From assembly GCF_011761495.1 (NCBI RefSeq), contig NZ_JAASRU010000003.1, positions 1-64,000 on the forward strand: DNA of 64,000 nucleotides, written 5' to 3'. A program made the position numbers and the translations under genes. Source of the stretch: Alkalibacillus almallahensis (GTDB lineage Bacteria; Bacillota; Bacilli; Bacillales; Alkalibacillaceae). Below, in pieces: positions 8,817 to 17,254 of the stretch (positions are counted from its first letter, which is position 1; each line of letters starts with the position of its first letter). A model generated the notes under the pieces. The model was not told where the DNA came from and did no database searches. It saw only the letters and a list, made by a program, of their open reading frames with translations.

Positions 8817-10091
8817 ATGTTTAAACCGACAGAAGCATTTGCGCGAGAGCTTGATGCAAACGACCCATTCAATCAATATAAACAAGAATTTTATATAAGT
8901 GACGACCATATTTATTTAGACGGTAATTCGCTCGGCCTGATGCCTAAGCGAGCAGAAGAATCATTACAACAAGTGATGAACACTTGGAAAGAAGAAGCGA
9001 TTGGCGGGTGGATGAGTAGTGAACATCCGTGGTTTTATTTATCGGAGAACTTAGGTGAGCGTGTAGCGCCTCTAGTAGGTGGCAAGCCAGAGGAAGTGAT
9101 TGTCACAGGTTCAACGACGACGAATCTTCACCAACTCGTGAGCACCTTTTATCAACCAGAGGGTAAACGCACGAAAATTTTAGCTGATGAACTTAATTTT
9201 CCATCTGATATTTATGCCTTGCAAAGCCAACTCAACTTGCATGGCTATGATCCTGATGAACATTTAATTCAAGTCGAAAGCCGTGATGGCCGGACGATTG
9301 ATGAGGATGATATTATTCAAGCGATGACTGACGAAGTAGCTTTGATCGTACTTCCGACTGTTTTATACCGTAGCGGTCAATTATTAAATATTCGAAAACT
9401 AACAGAAGCCGCCCATGAAAGAGGCATTTTGATTGGATTCGACGGCTGTCATTCAGTTGGCGCAATCCCCCATAATTTTCATGACGACGGTGTTGATTTT
9501 GCCTATTGGTGCCATTATAAATACGTTAACAGCGGGCCTGGTGGTGTCGCGGGTTTATTCATTCATGAAAACCATTTCGACCGCACGCCTGGTTTAACAG
9601 GTTGGTTCGGTTCTGATAAGGATAAGCAATTCGATATGGAACATACTTTTACAAAGGCTCAAGACGCTGGCGCATTTCAAATCGGGACGCCGCATGTGTT
9701 TAGCGCTGCACCGTTAATCGGGTCTTTATCATTATTTGAAGAAGTCGGAATCGAAGCCGTTCGTGAAAAATCCCTACAAGCAACAGCTTATTTTATGTAT
9801 TTAGTCGAACACGAATTAAGTGAGTTCGGATTCACAATCGGGAACCCACGCGAAGACGAACGTCGTGGTGGTCATATTTGCTTAGAACATGATGCTGCCG
9901 CGAGTATTTGTAAAGCACTAAAAGAGCGTGACATCACGCCTGACTTCCGTGCTCCTAATGTTATTCGTTTGGCACCCGTCGCTTTTTACGTGTCTTATCA
10001 TGACATATACCGCACGGTGCAAATTTTAAAAGATATCATGACGAACGAAACGTATAAACAATACCAAAATGAACGCGACGTCATTGCGTAA
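8817..10091 (+). CDS. kynU: Kynureninase
   Basis: A 424-residue PLP enzyme that hydrolyses L-kynurenine to anthranilate and alanine. Seen: [14 protein letters not shown] near residue 36, [35 protein letters not shown], and the PLP lysine in [16 protein letters not shown]. The start is the ATG at 8817 behind AAAGGAGGGATAAAC; a 36-residue longer frame has no ribosome site and would run into the divergent promoter region. kynB follows after 14 nt. With kynA (16.3-17.1 kb) it completes the route from tryptophan to anthranilate. Confidence 0.95.
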   Translation: MFKPTEAFARELDANDPFNQYKQEFYISDDHIYLDGNSLGLMPKRAEESLQQVMNTWKEEAIGGWMSSEHPWFYLSENLGERVAPLVGGKPEEVIVTGSTTTNLHQLVSTFYQPEGKRTKILADELNFPSDIYALQSQLNLHGYDPDEHLIQVESRDGRTIDEDDIIQAMTDEVALIVLPTVLYRSGQLLNIRKLTEAAHERGILIGFDGCHSVGAIPHNFHDDGVDFAYWCHYKYVNSGPGGVAGLFIHENHFDRTPGLTGWFGSDKDKQFDMEHTFTKAQDAGAFQIGTPHVFSAAPLIGSLSLFEEVGIEAVREKSLQATAYFMYLVEHELSEFGFTIGNPREDERRGGHICLEHDAAASICKALKERDITPDFRAPNVIRLAPVAFYVSYHDIYRTVQILKDIMTNETYKQYQNERDVIA

Positions 10092-10105
10092 GGAGAGTGA
10101 CCACA

Positions 10106-10720
10106 ATGATCGATATTTCACGAACATTAAATGCAGACACACCAACTTGGCCTGAAGATGAACCCTTTTCATATGATCTAACCGCTTCAAAAGCCGAAAC
10201 AGACTCAGTCAATATTGGCCAATTCACTACAAGTTGCCACACCGCAACTCATATTGATGCGCCATTTCATTTTAATGATAGCGGCTTAACTGTCGATCAA
10301 TTACCGATTGATTTATACATGGGCCCTGTCTTAGTGATTGATCTTACAACTAAACAACGGATTACACCTGAAGATTTAAACTTTATTAATTTATCCGACG
10401 TACGACGTGTAATTTTAAAGACCGATGCTTGGCCAAATGGCGACCCATTTCCAACTGAAATTCCTGAGCTAGATTCACGGCTCGGTGCATTTTTCCACGA
10501 ACACGGAGTTGAGCTCGTTGGCGTTGATTTACCGTCTGTCGACCCATTGGACAGCAAGACGCTCGACACACACCACGCCTTTGAGGAAAACGACATTCAT
10601 ATTTTAGAAGGGGTCGCACTAGATGGTGTTGAGGCTGGTCACTATTACTTATCAGCATTGCCCCTCAAGCTAGAAGGTGCAGATGGTTCGCCCGTTCGCG
10701 CAGTTTTGCAATCCCTATAA
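10106..10720 (+). CDS. kynB: Kynurenine formamidase (arylformamidase)
   Basis: A 204-residue cyclase-family metal hydrolase that converts N-formylkynurenine to kynurenine and formate. Seen: MIDISRTLNADTPTWPED, and the metal/catalytic motif family HTATHIDAPFHF (HxGTHxDxPxH-like) near residues 47-58, followed by GVDLPSVDPLDS. The ATG at 10106 lies ten nt after AGGAG; the in-frame GTG at 10097 is too close to that site. It lies 14 nt after kynU, forming a two-gene unit that ends in a palindromic terminator and then a 21-nt repeat array. Confidence 0.93.
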   Translation: MIDISRTLNADTPTWPEDEPFSYDLTASKAETDSVNIGQFTTSCHTATHIDAPFHFNDSGLTVDQLPIDLYMGPVLVIDLTTKQRITPEDLNFINLSDVRRVILKTDAWPNGDPFPTEIPELDSRLGAFFHEHGVELVGVDLPSVDPLDSKTLDTHHAFEENDIHILEGVALDGVEAGHYYLSALPLKLEGADGSPVRAVLQSL

Positions 10721-10721
10721 A

Positions 10722-10745
10722 AAATCCCCACCGCGGTGGGGATTT
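10722..10745 (+). terminator. Palindromic terminator after kynB
   Basis: A 24-bp perfect palindrome with arms AAATCCCCACCG / CGGTGGGGATTT starts at the kynB stop codon. Its right arm is the entry to the repeat array, because the last TTT is also the start of the first TTTCGCTGTAT unit. Confidence 0.7.
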
Positions 10746-10889
10746 CGCTGTATCAAGACGTATTTTCGCCGTATAACTCAGGAAAATCGCTGTATATTGA
10801 CACATTTTCGCTGTATGAGCATCCTTTTTCGCCGTATCAGAGCGCTTTTTCGCTGTATGAGCATCCCTTTTCGCCGTATCACGTACTAT
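10743..10889. repeat. 21-nt repeat array A1 (TTTCGCYGTAT core, seven units)
   Basis: Seven consecutive units start at 10743, 10764, 10785, 10806, 10827, 10848 and 10869, each exactly 21 nt: a conserved 11-nt core TTTCGCTGTAT or TTTCGCCGTAT followed by ten variable bases. Unit three begins AATCGCTGTAT. The array fills the convergent gap between kynB and the FecCD permease gene. Long frames across it are heptad-periodic artefacts of the 21-nt spacing. Confidence 0.95.
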
Positions 10890-10935
10890 TTCTTCCCCAT
10901 TTCAACTTTTATTTCGTTCAAAACTTCATCTTAGT

Positions 10936-11943
10936 TTATTTCCTCATCAATAAATAGATAAAATACGGAGCACCAATTAACGCGACCACAATGCCTGCTG
11001 GTAGATTACCGACTGATAGTAAATTCATTCCGATTAAATCAGCGACAAGCAGTAACCAACCGCCGATCAAAAGGCAAATCGGTAGATATAATTGTGTCCG
11101 CGGTCCAATCAATTGTTTCGCAATATGCGGTGCGAGTAAACCAATAAATGAAATACCACCTGTGACAGATACCGCAGAGGCAGCTAGGGCAACAGCAATG
11201 ATCAGCAATACCACTCGGACTTTTTCAATCCGCAACCCAATTCCAACGGCGGCTTGTTGTTGCAAGCTTAACATATTCATCTGATTAGCCATGGCAAACA
11301 CAACGGGCACAAGCACGAACAACCACGGTGATAAGATCCAGACGAATGACCAATCTGTACCCCAAATATCACCAGCCATCCACTGCACAATAAAATCGAC
11401 TTTTTCCCGCTCGGCTGAACTAATTAAGACCACCATTAAGCCAGAGAAGGCCATCGAAAAACCGACACCTGTGAGCACCAATCGGATAGGTTCAATACCA
11501 GACTGTTTCCGATAAGAAAACAGATAAATCATCGCTGCGGTCAGAAACGCACCTAAAAACGCTACGAACGGCAACATAAATGCAAATGAACCAGCTGCAA
11601 TAGGGAAGAACAAGAAGTAGATCGCAACAGCGACGCCCGCTCCGGAATTAATCCCAATAATACCTGGGTCGGCTAAATCATTCTTCGTCATCGCTTGTAA
11701 AATCGCACCTGATAGAGCTAGAACCATACCAGCCAATAGCGTCACCAACATGCGTGGTATGCGGATGGACCACAGCACAAATTCTTCTTCAAACGTTCCT
11801 TGACCGAAAAGTGTCGCGATCATGCGGTTAAATGCTAATGTCGAATCACCAATTTGCAGACCAACCATCATCGTTAACAGCAATAATAGACTGAACGCTA
11901 GAACCAATAATCGTTGTTTTCGTATCACACTTGAATGAATCAT
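10936..11943 (-). CDS. FecCD-family iron-siderophore ABC permease (second permease)
   Basis: A 335-residue, about nine- or ten-helix permease of the BtuC/FecCD family. Seen: RIPRMLVTLLAGMVLALSGAILQAMTKNDLADPGIIGINSGAG near residues 48-90, and the ATPase-coupling EAA-like loop VTGGISFIGLLAPHIAKQLIG. It is the last gene of the four-gene uptake operon and overlaps the preceding permease by four nt (ATGA). It would form the membrane pore as a heterodimer with that protein. Confidence 0.92.
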   Translation of the reverse strand: MIHSSVIRKQRLLVLAFSLLLLLTMMVGLQIGDSTLAFNRMIATLFGQGTFEEEFVLWSIRIPRMLVTLLAGMVLALSGAILQAMTKNDLADPGIIGINSGAGVAVAIYFLFFPIAAGSFAFMLPFVAFLGAFLTAAMIYLFSYRKQSGIEPIRLVLTGVGFSMAFSGLMVVLISSAEREKVDFIVQWMAGDIWGTDWSFVWILSPWLFVLVPVVFAMANQMNMLSLQQQAAVGIGLRIEKVRVVLLIIAVALAASAVSVTGGISFIGLLAPHIAKQLIGPRTQLYLPICLLIGGWLLLVADLIGMNLLSVGNLPAGIVVALIGAPYFIYLLMRK

Positions 11944-12932
11944 GAGAATGCTCGCCCCCCTTTATTCAAGACATAAAGGAAGAACGGCAACCCTACAACA
12001 GACACAATCGCAGCCAGCGGGGTTTCGTAAGGGGCATTGATCGTACGCGCAATCGTGTCAGCCGCTAGCATAAAAATACCGCCAACTGTTGCACTCATCG
12101 GCAGGATCAAACGATAATCCGTTCCGACAATTGGACGCACCATATGAGGCACCATCAAGCCGACAAACGCTAAGTTTCCGACTAATGATACGGCGCCACC
12201 CGCTAATAAAATAATGACAATAAACAATAATGTTTTCGTACGGGCTACGTTTTGCCCAAGGCCCACAGACATTTCTTCATTTAAGCTCATGACCGTTAAT
12301 TGCCGTGATAATAATAGGGCAATGAGAATTCCCGCGGCGACAATCGGTGTTAAAACAGCCAATTGCCCCCAGGATGTTCCCATTACAGCACCCGCTGTCC
12401 ACATCGAGACATCTTTAGAAATTTGAAATAAAATCCCCGTTCCTTCAGCTACTGCATAGAGGAAAGCAGACACAGCAGCGCCAGCTAAAATAATACGAAA
12501 CGTATTAAAGCCACGCGGGTTCAGTGCACTGATACCAAAAACGAGCGCAGCCCCTACTGCCGCACCGATAAAACAAGCGATCATAATCCCGAAATAATTC
12601 ATATTCGGAATAAAGGCGATCGCCAAAGCTAAAGCTGCATTAGCTCCTGCTGTTAAACCAAGTAGTCCTGGGTCTGCTAAAGGATTTCGCGTCATCCCCT
12701 GCATAATAGCACCCGCAACAGATAAAGCCATGCCTACCAATAAAGCTCCAAGTTCTCGTGGCAAGCGTATTTCACGCAAAATTAACACATCACCAGTTGG
12801 GTTCGCTTGAGTAATAGATAGCCAGACATCATGGACCGTCGTATCAATCGCTCCAAAGACCATCGACACACCTAGCATGACGATTAATAGAATGATAGAG
12901 CTTATGAATATGTAAGAAAAACGTGTGTTCAT
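11940..12932 (-). CDS. FecCD-family iron-siderophore ABC permease (first permease)
   Basis: A 330-residue polytopic permease. Motifs: IRLPRELGALLVGMALSVAGAIMQGMTRNPLADPGLLGLTAGANAA, and AVSLVGNLAFVGLMVPHMVRPIVG, the coupling helix region that contacts the ATPase. The ATG at 12932 is preferred over an in-frame TTG nine nt upstream, because AAAGG lies nine nt before it. It follows the binding-protein gene after a hairpin and overlaps the next permease by ATGA. Confidence 0.92.
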   Translation of the reverse strand: MNTRFSYIFISSIILLIVMLGVSMVFGAIDTTVHDVWLSITQANPTGDVLILREIRLPRELGALLVGMALSVAGAIMQGMTRNPLADPGLLGLTAGANAALALAIAFIPNMNYFGIMIACFIGAAVGAALVFGISALNPRGFNTFRIILAGAAVSAFLYAVAEGTGILFQISKDVSMWTAGAVMGTSWGQLAVLTPIVAAGILIALLLSRQLTVMSLNEEMSVGLGQNVARTKTLLFIVIILLAGGAVSLVGNLAFVGLMVPHMVRPIVGTDYRLILPMSATVGGIFMLAADTIARTINAPYETPLAAIVSVVGLPFFLYVLNKGGRAFS

Positions 12933-12953
12933 AACGATCAACCTTTATCTCAT

Positions 12954-12979
12954 GAATAAAAGGCGGGTGCACCCCGCCT
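12954..12979 (-). terminator. Intra-operon hairpin between binding protein and permeases
   Basis: Arms AGGCGGG (12961-12967) and CCCGCCT (12973-12979) are followed on the minus strand by TTTTATT. Placed between the binding-protein and permease genes, it probably lowers read-through so that more binding protein than permease is made, a usual arrangement for such operons. Confidence 0.6.
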
Positions 12980-12986
12980 CAATAGA

Positions 12987-13976
12987 TTACTCTGCTTCTC
13001 CTAGAAAGTGTTCCTTAAAGAACTGTAATTGATAATCGAGCGAAATAGGATCATTGAAATAGAATTCTTTCGCATCTGCTTCAAAGACACGATCATTCTC
13101 TACTGCTGGAATGTTCTGATAGGTTTCTGTTTCTTCAAATGAGTTATCTAAATCATTGTTTTTACTATAGACGATATAGTCGCCTGCATACTCTGGTAAT
13201 GCTTCAAATGATAACGCATAGAAACCATCTTCAAGCGCCATTTCTTTAACTTTTTCAGGCATCTTCAAGCCCATTTCTTGATACAAGATTTCCGTACCAC
13301 GCGCCCAATTGTCGCCAAATACGTAAAGTTGTTTATCAAAGTTTTCGATCACGGTCACCGTTGCATCTTCGCCAATCTCGGCCTTAATTTCTTCTCCAGC
13401 TTCTTGTGCTCGTGTTTTAAAGTCTTCAATCCATTCATTAGCTTGTTCTTCTTTGTTCAATAGCTTAGCAATTTCACGGTGCTGTTCTAAGTAGCCTAAG
13501 TTGCCATACGTATACGTAACCGTTGGAGCAATTTCACGTAGACGATCAAGATTTTTCTCACTGTCTAAACCAATAATAAGGTCAGGATCTAATTCGATGA
13601 TTTTCTCTAAATCCTCAGACGTAACCGTTTCAGCCCCTTCTAAATGCTCTTCATAGCGCGGGTTGCTCATGGAATACGAATCTGCGCCTACGACATTGGT
13701 ATCGAGTGAAAGGACATTCCCTGTATAAGTCGATAATACGACAACACGTTCAGGGTTGGCCGGAACTTCTACTGGACCATTCTCTGATTCATAAGTTCGC
13801 ATCTCCCCATCAGCTGATTCTTCTGATTCAGTGCTATCGTCTTCATTCGTTTCTTCTGTATTGGAATCATTGGATCCCTCAGCATTGGTACTTTCTGATT
13901 CATCACCATTACCACAGGCACTAATTAGCATAAGCATGGCGATCAGTAGTAAAGGAATCAACCGCTTTATTGTCAT
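12987..13976 (-). CDS. Iron-siderophore ABC transporter substrate-binding lipoprotein
   Basis: A 329-residue exported lipoprotein that would capture a ferric siderophore. The N-terminus MTIKRLIPLLLIAMLMLISACGNG is a signal peptide with lipobox LISAC, followed by a Glu/Ser/Asn-rich acidic linker to about residue 60, then the periplasmic-binding fold starting VEVPANPERVVVLSTYTGNVLSL. I choose the second ATG (13976), seven nt after GGGGAG; the first ATG lies one nt from that site. The gene starts inside the 3' end of the ATPase gene. Its acidic linker suits a halotolerant surface protein. Confidence 0.92.
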   Translation of the reverse strand: MTIKRLIPLLLIAMLMLISACGNGDESESTNAEGSNDSNTEETNEDDSTESEESADGEMRTYESENGPVEVPANPERVVVLSTYTGNVLSLDTNVVGADSYSMSNPRYEEHLEGAETVTSEDLEKIIELDPDLIIGLDSEKNLDRLREIAPTVTYTYGNLGYLEQHREIAKLLNKEEQANEWIEDFKTRAQEAGEEIKAEIGEDATVTVIENFDKQLYVFGDNWARGTEILYQEMGLKMPEKVKEMALEDGFYALSFEALPEYAGDYIVYSKNNDLDNSFEETETYQNIPAVENDRVFEADAKEFYFNDPISLDYQLQFFKEHFLGEAE

Positions 13977-14769
13977 TGTCATTCTCCCCTTTAATTAAAT
14001 TATAAGTAAGGCAAATCGGTCTTCCTGTCCGCGGATCTTGCCCAATGACGGCATCAATATCAAACACACTGCGAAGTACGTCAGCTTGCATGACATCTTC
14101 ATAATGGCCCTCTTTTATTATTGAACCTTCACGCATGGAAATAATGTAATCAGCAAAACGAGCTGCATGATTTAAATCATGTAAGACCATGACGATCGTT
14201 CGGCCTTCTGATTGGTTAAGATTTTGAAGTAATTCTAATACTTCAAGCTGGTGAGCAAGGTCTAAATAAGTTGTTGGTTCATCAAGGAAAATCATCTCCG
14301 TATCTTGAGCTAGAGCCATCGCAATCCACACACGCTGCTGTTGGCCACCCGATAACTCATCAACTGGACGATGTTTATATGTCTCTACCCCAGTCGATTC
14401 CATCGCTTGGTGAATCACTTCCACATCTTCCTCGCTTAAACGACCAAATCCTTTTTGATACGGAAAACGTCCATAGGAAACGAGTTCACCAACTGTAAGC
14501 CCGTTAGCATAATCGTTACTTTGTGGTAAGATCGCCATCTTCTTAGCGACGTCTTTCGTTTTCTGCTTAGCTATATCTTCACCATCTAACAACACTCGGC
14601 CTGAATCTGGCGTCAGAATCCTAGTTAACCCTTTAAGCAAAGTTGATTTTCCGCAACCATTGGGGCCAATAATAGCTGTTATTTGCCCTTCTGGAATATC
14701 GACGTTTAAATGATCCAACACGGTATGCTCATCATAGCCAACTAATAATTGCTCACCTTTGATCCGCAC
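13921..14769 (-). CDS. FecE-family siderophore ABC transporter ATPase
   Basis: A 282-residue ATPase: Walker A GPNGCGKST near residue 36, signature LSGGQQQRVWIAMAL, Walker B MIFLDEPTTYLD and the H-loop VLHDLNHAA, all intact. The start is GTG at 14769, seven nt after AGGAGGT. It is the promoter-proximal gene of the uptake operon behind a perfect Fur box. Its last ~20 residues (Asn/Asp-rich tail) are encoded in the same DNA as the signal peptide of the binding protein, a 56-nt overlap, longer than usual for these operons. Confidence 0.93.
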   Translation of the reverse strand: MRIKGEQLLVGYDEHTVLDHLNVDIPEGQITAIIGPNGCGKSTLLKGLTRILTPDSGRVLLDGEDIAKQKTKDVAKKMAILPQSNDYANGLTVGELVSYGRFPYQKGFGRLSEEDVEVIHQAMESTGVETYKHRPVDELSGGQQQRVWIAMALAQDTEMIFLDEPTTYLDLAHQLEVLELLQNLNQSEGRTIVMVLHDLNHAARFADYIISMREGSIIKEGHYEDVMQADVLRSVFDIDAVIGQDPRTGRPICLTYNLIKGENDNDNKAVDSFTTDRHAYAN

Positions 14770-14791
14770 AGCAAATACCTCCTGCCTTTAT

Positions 14792-14806
14792 TGATAATGA
14801 TTATCA
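14792..14806. promoter_or_regulatory. Fur box of the siderophore uptake operon
   Basis: TGATAATGATTATCA is a perfect 7-1-7 inverted repeat identical to the core Bacillus Fur consensus. It lies 23 nt upstream of the ATPase GTG start, so the four-gene operon should be repressed when iron is plentiful. Confidence 0.9.
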
Positions 14807-14963
14807 CTGTCATCACATCCCCTATTAAACCACATACATCACGAAAGTCAACACCTATTCTCAATTAAATGTTTCTAATAAATTAATACTTAATAGTTGA
14901 TCCTAACGATGATAACTGGATTCGAAAGGGTTGAAATTAATCGCTAAATCGATTAGAATTTAT

Positions 14964-14978
14964 TGAGAATGATTATCA
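14964..14978. promoter_or_regulatory. Fur box upstream of the ferredoxin/flavodoxin reductase gene
   Basis: TGAGAATGATTATCA is a 7-1-7 Fur box with one deviation, lying 24 nt upstream of the ATG at 15003. It implies iron-limitation control of the reductase, independent of the divergent uptake operon's own box. Confidence 0.88.
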
Positions 14979-15002
14979 ATTTTTGAGCGAGGTGAGTTTC
15001 TT

Positions 15003-16052
15003 ATGACTCATGATCTATATGATGTGACGATTATCGGTGGTGGCCCAGCTGGATTGTATTCGGCTTTTTATAGTGGATTACGTGGCATGAAAACAAAGAT
15101 TATCGAATATCAGAATGTTTTAGGCGGGAAAGTAAACGTCTATCCTGAAAAAATGATTTGGGATGTTGGTGGACAGCCTCCTGTAACAGGCGAGACATTT
15201 ATGAACCAGCTAATCGAACAAGGCTTAACATTTGATCCCACCGTTATTTACGGGGAAAAAGTCGTTAGCATGCAACAAGACGAGGACGGGCTCTTTTACT
15301 TAACGGGCGATTCTGGCAACAAACATTGGACGAAGACGGTGATTGTGGCAGTAGGAAGTGGCATTTTGAAGCCTCAAAAATTAAAAATAGATAATGCTGA
15401 TCGATTTGAAGTATCGAATTTAAATTATACAGTTAAATCCTTAAAACGTTTCCAAGATAAAACCGTGATTATTTCAGGCGGCGGTAATTCAGCAATCGAC
15501 TGGGCGAATGAACTTGAACCGATTGCTAAAAAAGTTTTCGTCACCTGTCGAAAAGATCATTTATCAGGTCATGAAGCTCAAGTCGACCAACTGATGAATA
15601 GTAATGCGACATGCTTATTTAACTCTTGTATCGCAAACCTCGTCCCTTGCCCTGACCGAGAAATGATTGAGTATGTTGAAGTGTTGAATCAAGAAACCAA
15701 TGAAGTCGAACAAGTGGCTGTCGATGAGGTAATCGTCAATCACGGCTATGAAATGGATGCCGAACTCCTGCAAAAAAGCGAATTAAATTTAAATATGGTG
15801 GATGATTATTTCATTGAAGGAAATGCAACTAGCGAGACCTCCGTCCCAGGCGTATTCGCAGCGGGTGACATATTAAAACACGACGGGAAATTAAACTTAA
15901 TCGCAGGCACATTCCAAGACGCAGCCAATGCAGTCAACCAGGCGAAACAGTTTATTTCACCCGATTCGAGCGGACAAGCGCTGGTTTCATCTCACAATGA
16001 CGTATTCAAAGAGCGTAACGAACAACTTAAACAACAAATGCTAGACACTTAA
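15003..16052 (+). CDS. Ferredoxin/flavodoxin--NADP+ reductase, thioredoxin-reductase-like (YcgT/YumC type)
   Basis: A 349-residue two-dinucleotide-domain flavoprotein. Seen: FAD site VTIIGGGPAGLYSAF at residues 8-22, NADPH site VIISGGGNSAIDWANE near 155-170, and GVFAAGDI near 285. The CxxC redox pair of thioredoxin reductase is absent, which places it with bacillary ferredoxin-NADP reductases. In Bacillus one paralogue (YcgT) is Fur-controlled and YumC is not; the Fur box here makes this the iron-responsive form, perhaps supplying electrons for ferri-siderophore reduction or for flavodoxin under iron starvation. Confidence 0.88.
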   Translation: MTHDLYDVTIIGGGPAGLYSAFYSGLRGMKTKIIEYQNVLGGKVNVYPEKMIWDVGGQPPVTGETFMNQLIEQGLTFDPTVIYGEKVVSMQQDEDGLFYLTGDSGNKHWTKTVIVAVGSGILKPQKLKIDNADRFEVSNLNYTVKSLKRFQDKTVIISGGGNSAIDWANELEPIAKKVFVTCRKDHLSGHEAQVDQLMNSNATCLFNSCIANLVPCPDREMIEYVEVLNQETNEVEQVAVDEVIVNHGYEMDAELLQKSELNLNMVDDYFIEGNATSETSVPGVFAAGDILKHDGKLNLIAGTFQDAANAVNQAKQFISPDSSGQALVSSHNDVFKERNEQLKQQMLDT

Positions 16053-16057
16053 AGATA

Positions 16058-16087
16058 GCGAAATCCCTACCTCAATAGGGATTTCGC
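16058..16087 (+). terminator. Terminator after the reductase, merging into array A2
   Basis: Twelve-base perfect arms GCGAAATCCCTA (16058-16069) and TAGGGATTTCGC (16076-16087). The right arm runs straight into the first TTTCGCTGTAT unit, the same arrangement as after kynB. Confidence 0.7.
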
Positions 16088-16228
16088 TGTATTAAGAGCA
16101 GTTTTCGCTGTAAGGAAGCTTAATTTCGCTGTATCGCAGCAATTTTTCGCCGTATCAGAACGCTTTATCGCTGTATGAGCACTCTTTTTCGCTGTATCAC
16201 AGCCCAATTTCGCTGATAAAATATCTCT
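16082..16228. repeat. 21-nt repeat array A2 (TTTCGCYGTAT core, seven units)
   Basis: Seven units of exactly 21 nt start at 16082, 16103, 16124, 16145, 16166, 16187 and 16208. Cores are TTTCGCTGTAT or near variants (TTTCGCTGTAA, TATCGCTGTAT, TTTCGCTGATA); the other ten bases vary. It fills the convergent gap between the reductase gene and kynA. Confidence 0.93.
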
Positions 16229-16289
16229 GTTCCCAGTTAAATCACCTATTTTAACGGCTAACCGCACAATTATAGATAGTAAACCTTCC

Positions 16290-17117
16290 TCACAACGCAG
16301 TCCGCACATTCCATAATTCTGGGAAAAAGTAATGGTCAAGCACTTGTTTTAAATAACCGACGCCAGAAGAACCACCTGTGCCTGTTTTATGTCCGATAAT
16401 GCGTTCAACTGTCTTCATATGTCGGAAGCGCCATTGTTGCATCCAGTCTTCGATATCGACTAGTTTCTCAGCTAATTGATACAAATTCCAGTAGCGGTCT
16501 GGGTCTTGATAAACTTCGACCCAAGCTTGTTCCACACTAGCATTCGTTTGATAGGTTTCTGTTAAATCTCGTTCCAACACAGACTGATCAATTGCGAATC
16601 CTGCTTTAGCCAACGCCTCAATAGCCACATCATACAAGCCTGGTGCTTCATAGGCTTCTTTTAAGCGATCATAAATTTCTGGTTCATTCTTATATATCTT
16701 CAACGCATGTGAAGTTTTATAGCCCAGCGCAAACTCGACCAAACGGTATTGATAAGATTGAAAGCCTGACGCGTTGCCTAATTGATCGCGGAAACCTAAA
16801 TACTCACTCGGTGTCATCGTTGATAATACGTCCCACGCCTTAATAATCTGTGTTTGAATACTCGACACACGAGAAAGCATCTTAAACGCTGGCTGATACT
16901 CTTCATTTTGTATCGCTTTCACTGCCGCTTCTAACTCGTGCAACGTTAATTTAATCCATAGTTCGCTGACTTGATGAATGACAATAAATAACATTTCATC
17001 GTGATGGTCTGACAAGCGATTCTGACTATTTAAAATCGAATCCAAATCTAAATAATCACTATACGTCATCCGATCTTTAAAATCAGTATGAATATCCTCT
17101 TCATGTTTATTCGTCAT
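16290..17117 (-). CDS. kynA: Tryptophan 2,3-dioxygenase
   Basis: A 275-residue heme dioxygenase opening the indole ring of L-tryptophan to N-formylkynurenine. Family hallmarks: [39 protein letters not shown] (active-site region), [17 protein letters not shown], and [27 protein letters not shown] near the C-terminus, including the heme-ligand histidine segment. The start is the ATG at 17117, eight nt after AAGGGG; a longer frame adds eight residues without a site. It is 5.5 kb away from kynU-kynB and on the other strand, so the pathway is split into two units. Confidence 0.95.
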   Translation of the reverse strand: MTNKHEEDIHTDFKDRMTYSDYLDLDSILNSQNRLSDHHDEMLFIVIHQVSELWIKLTLHELEAAVKAIQNEEYQPAFKMLSRVSSIQTQIIKAWDVLSTMTPSEYLGFRDQLGNASGFQSYQYRLVEFALGYKTSHALKIYKNEPEIYDRLKEAYEAPGLYDVAIEALAKAGFAIDQSVLERDLTETYQTNASVEQAWVEVYQDPDRYWNLYQLAEKLVDIEDWMQQWRFRHMKTVERIIGHKTGTGGSSGVGYLKQVLDHYFFPELWNVRTAL

Positions 17118-17254
17118 GATTCTAACCCCTTTTTTAATCAACTTAAAACAAACATTTCATCCCATTGATCCGTTTCTTTTATCTTAACATAACCACCCTT
17201 AAACAGATGAATTTATGATAAAATAGAGTAAGAGAATTAATGGGGGAATCATGT

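Noticed and set aside
10743-10889. Family A array read as a CRISPR array
   Set aside because: The unit is 21 nt with an 11-nt core and 10-nt variable part; CRISPR repeats are about 24-37 nt with 26-50 nt spacers, and no cas gene is present. Families B and C fail the same test.
10677-10957. Arg/Phe-rich and Ser/Tyr-rich small proteins over array A1
   Set aside because: Open frames here are created by the 21-nt (seven-codon) period, have no ribosome site and repeat FRRI or FSPYxS-like heptads. Similar frames over B2 and B3 are rejected for the same reason.
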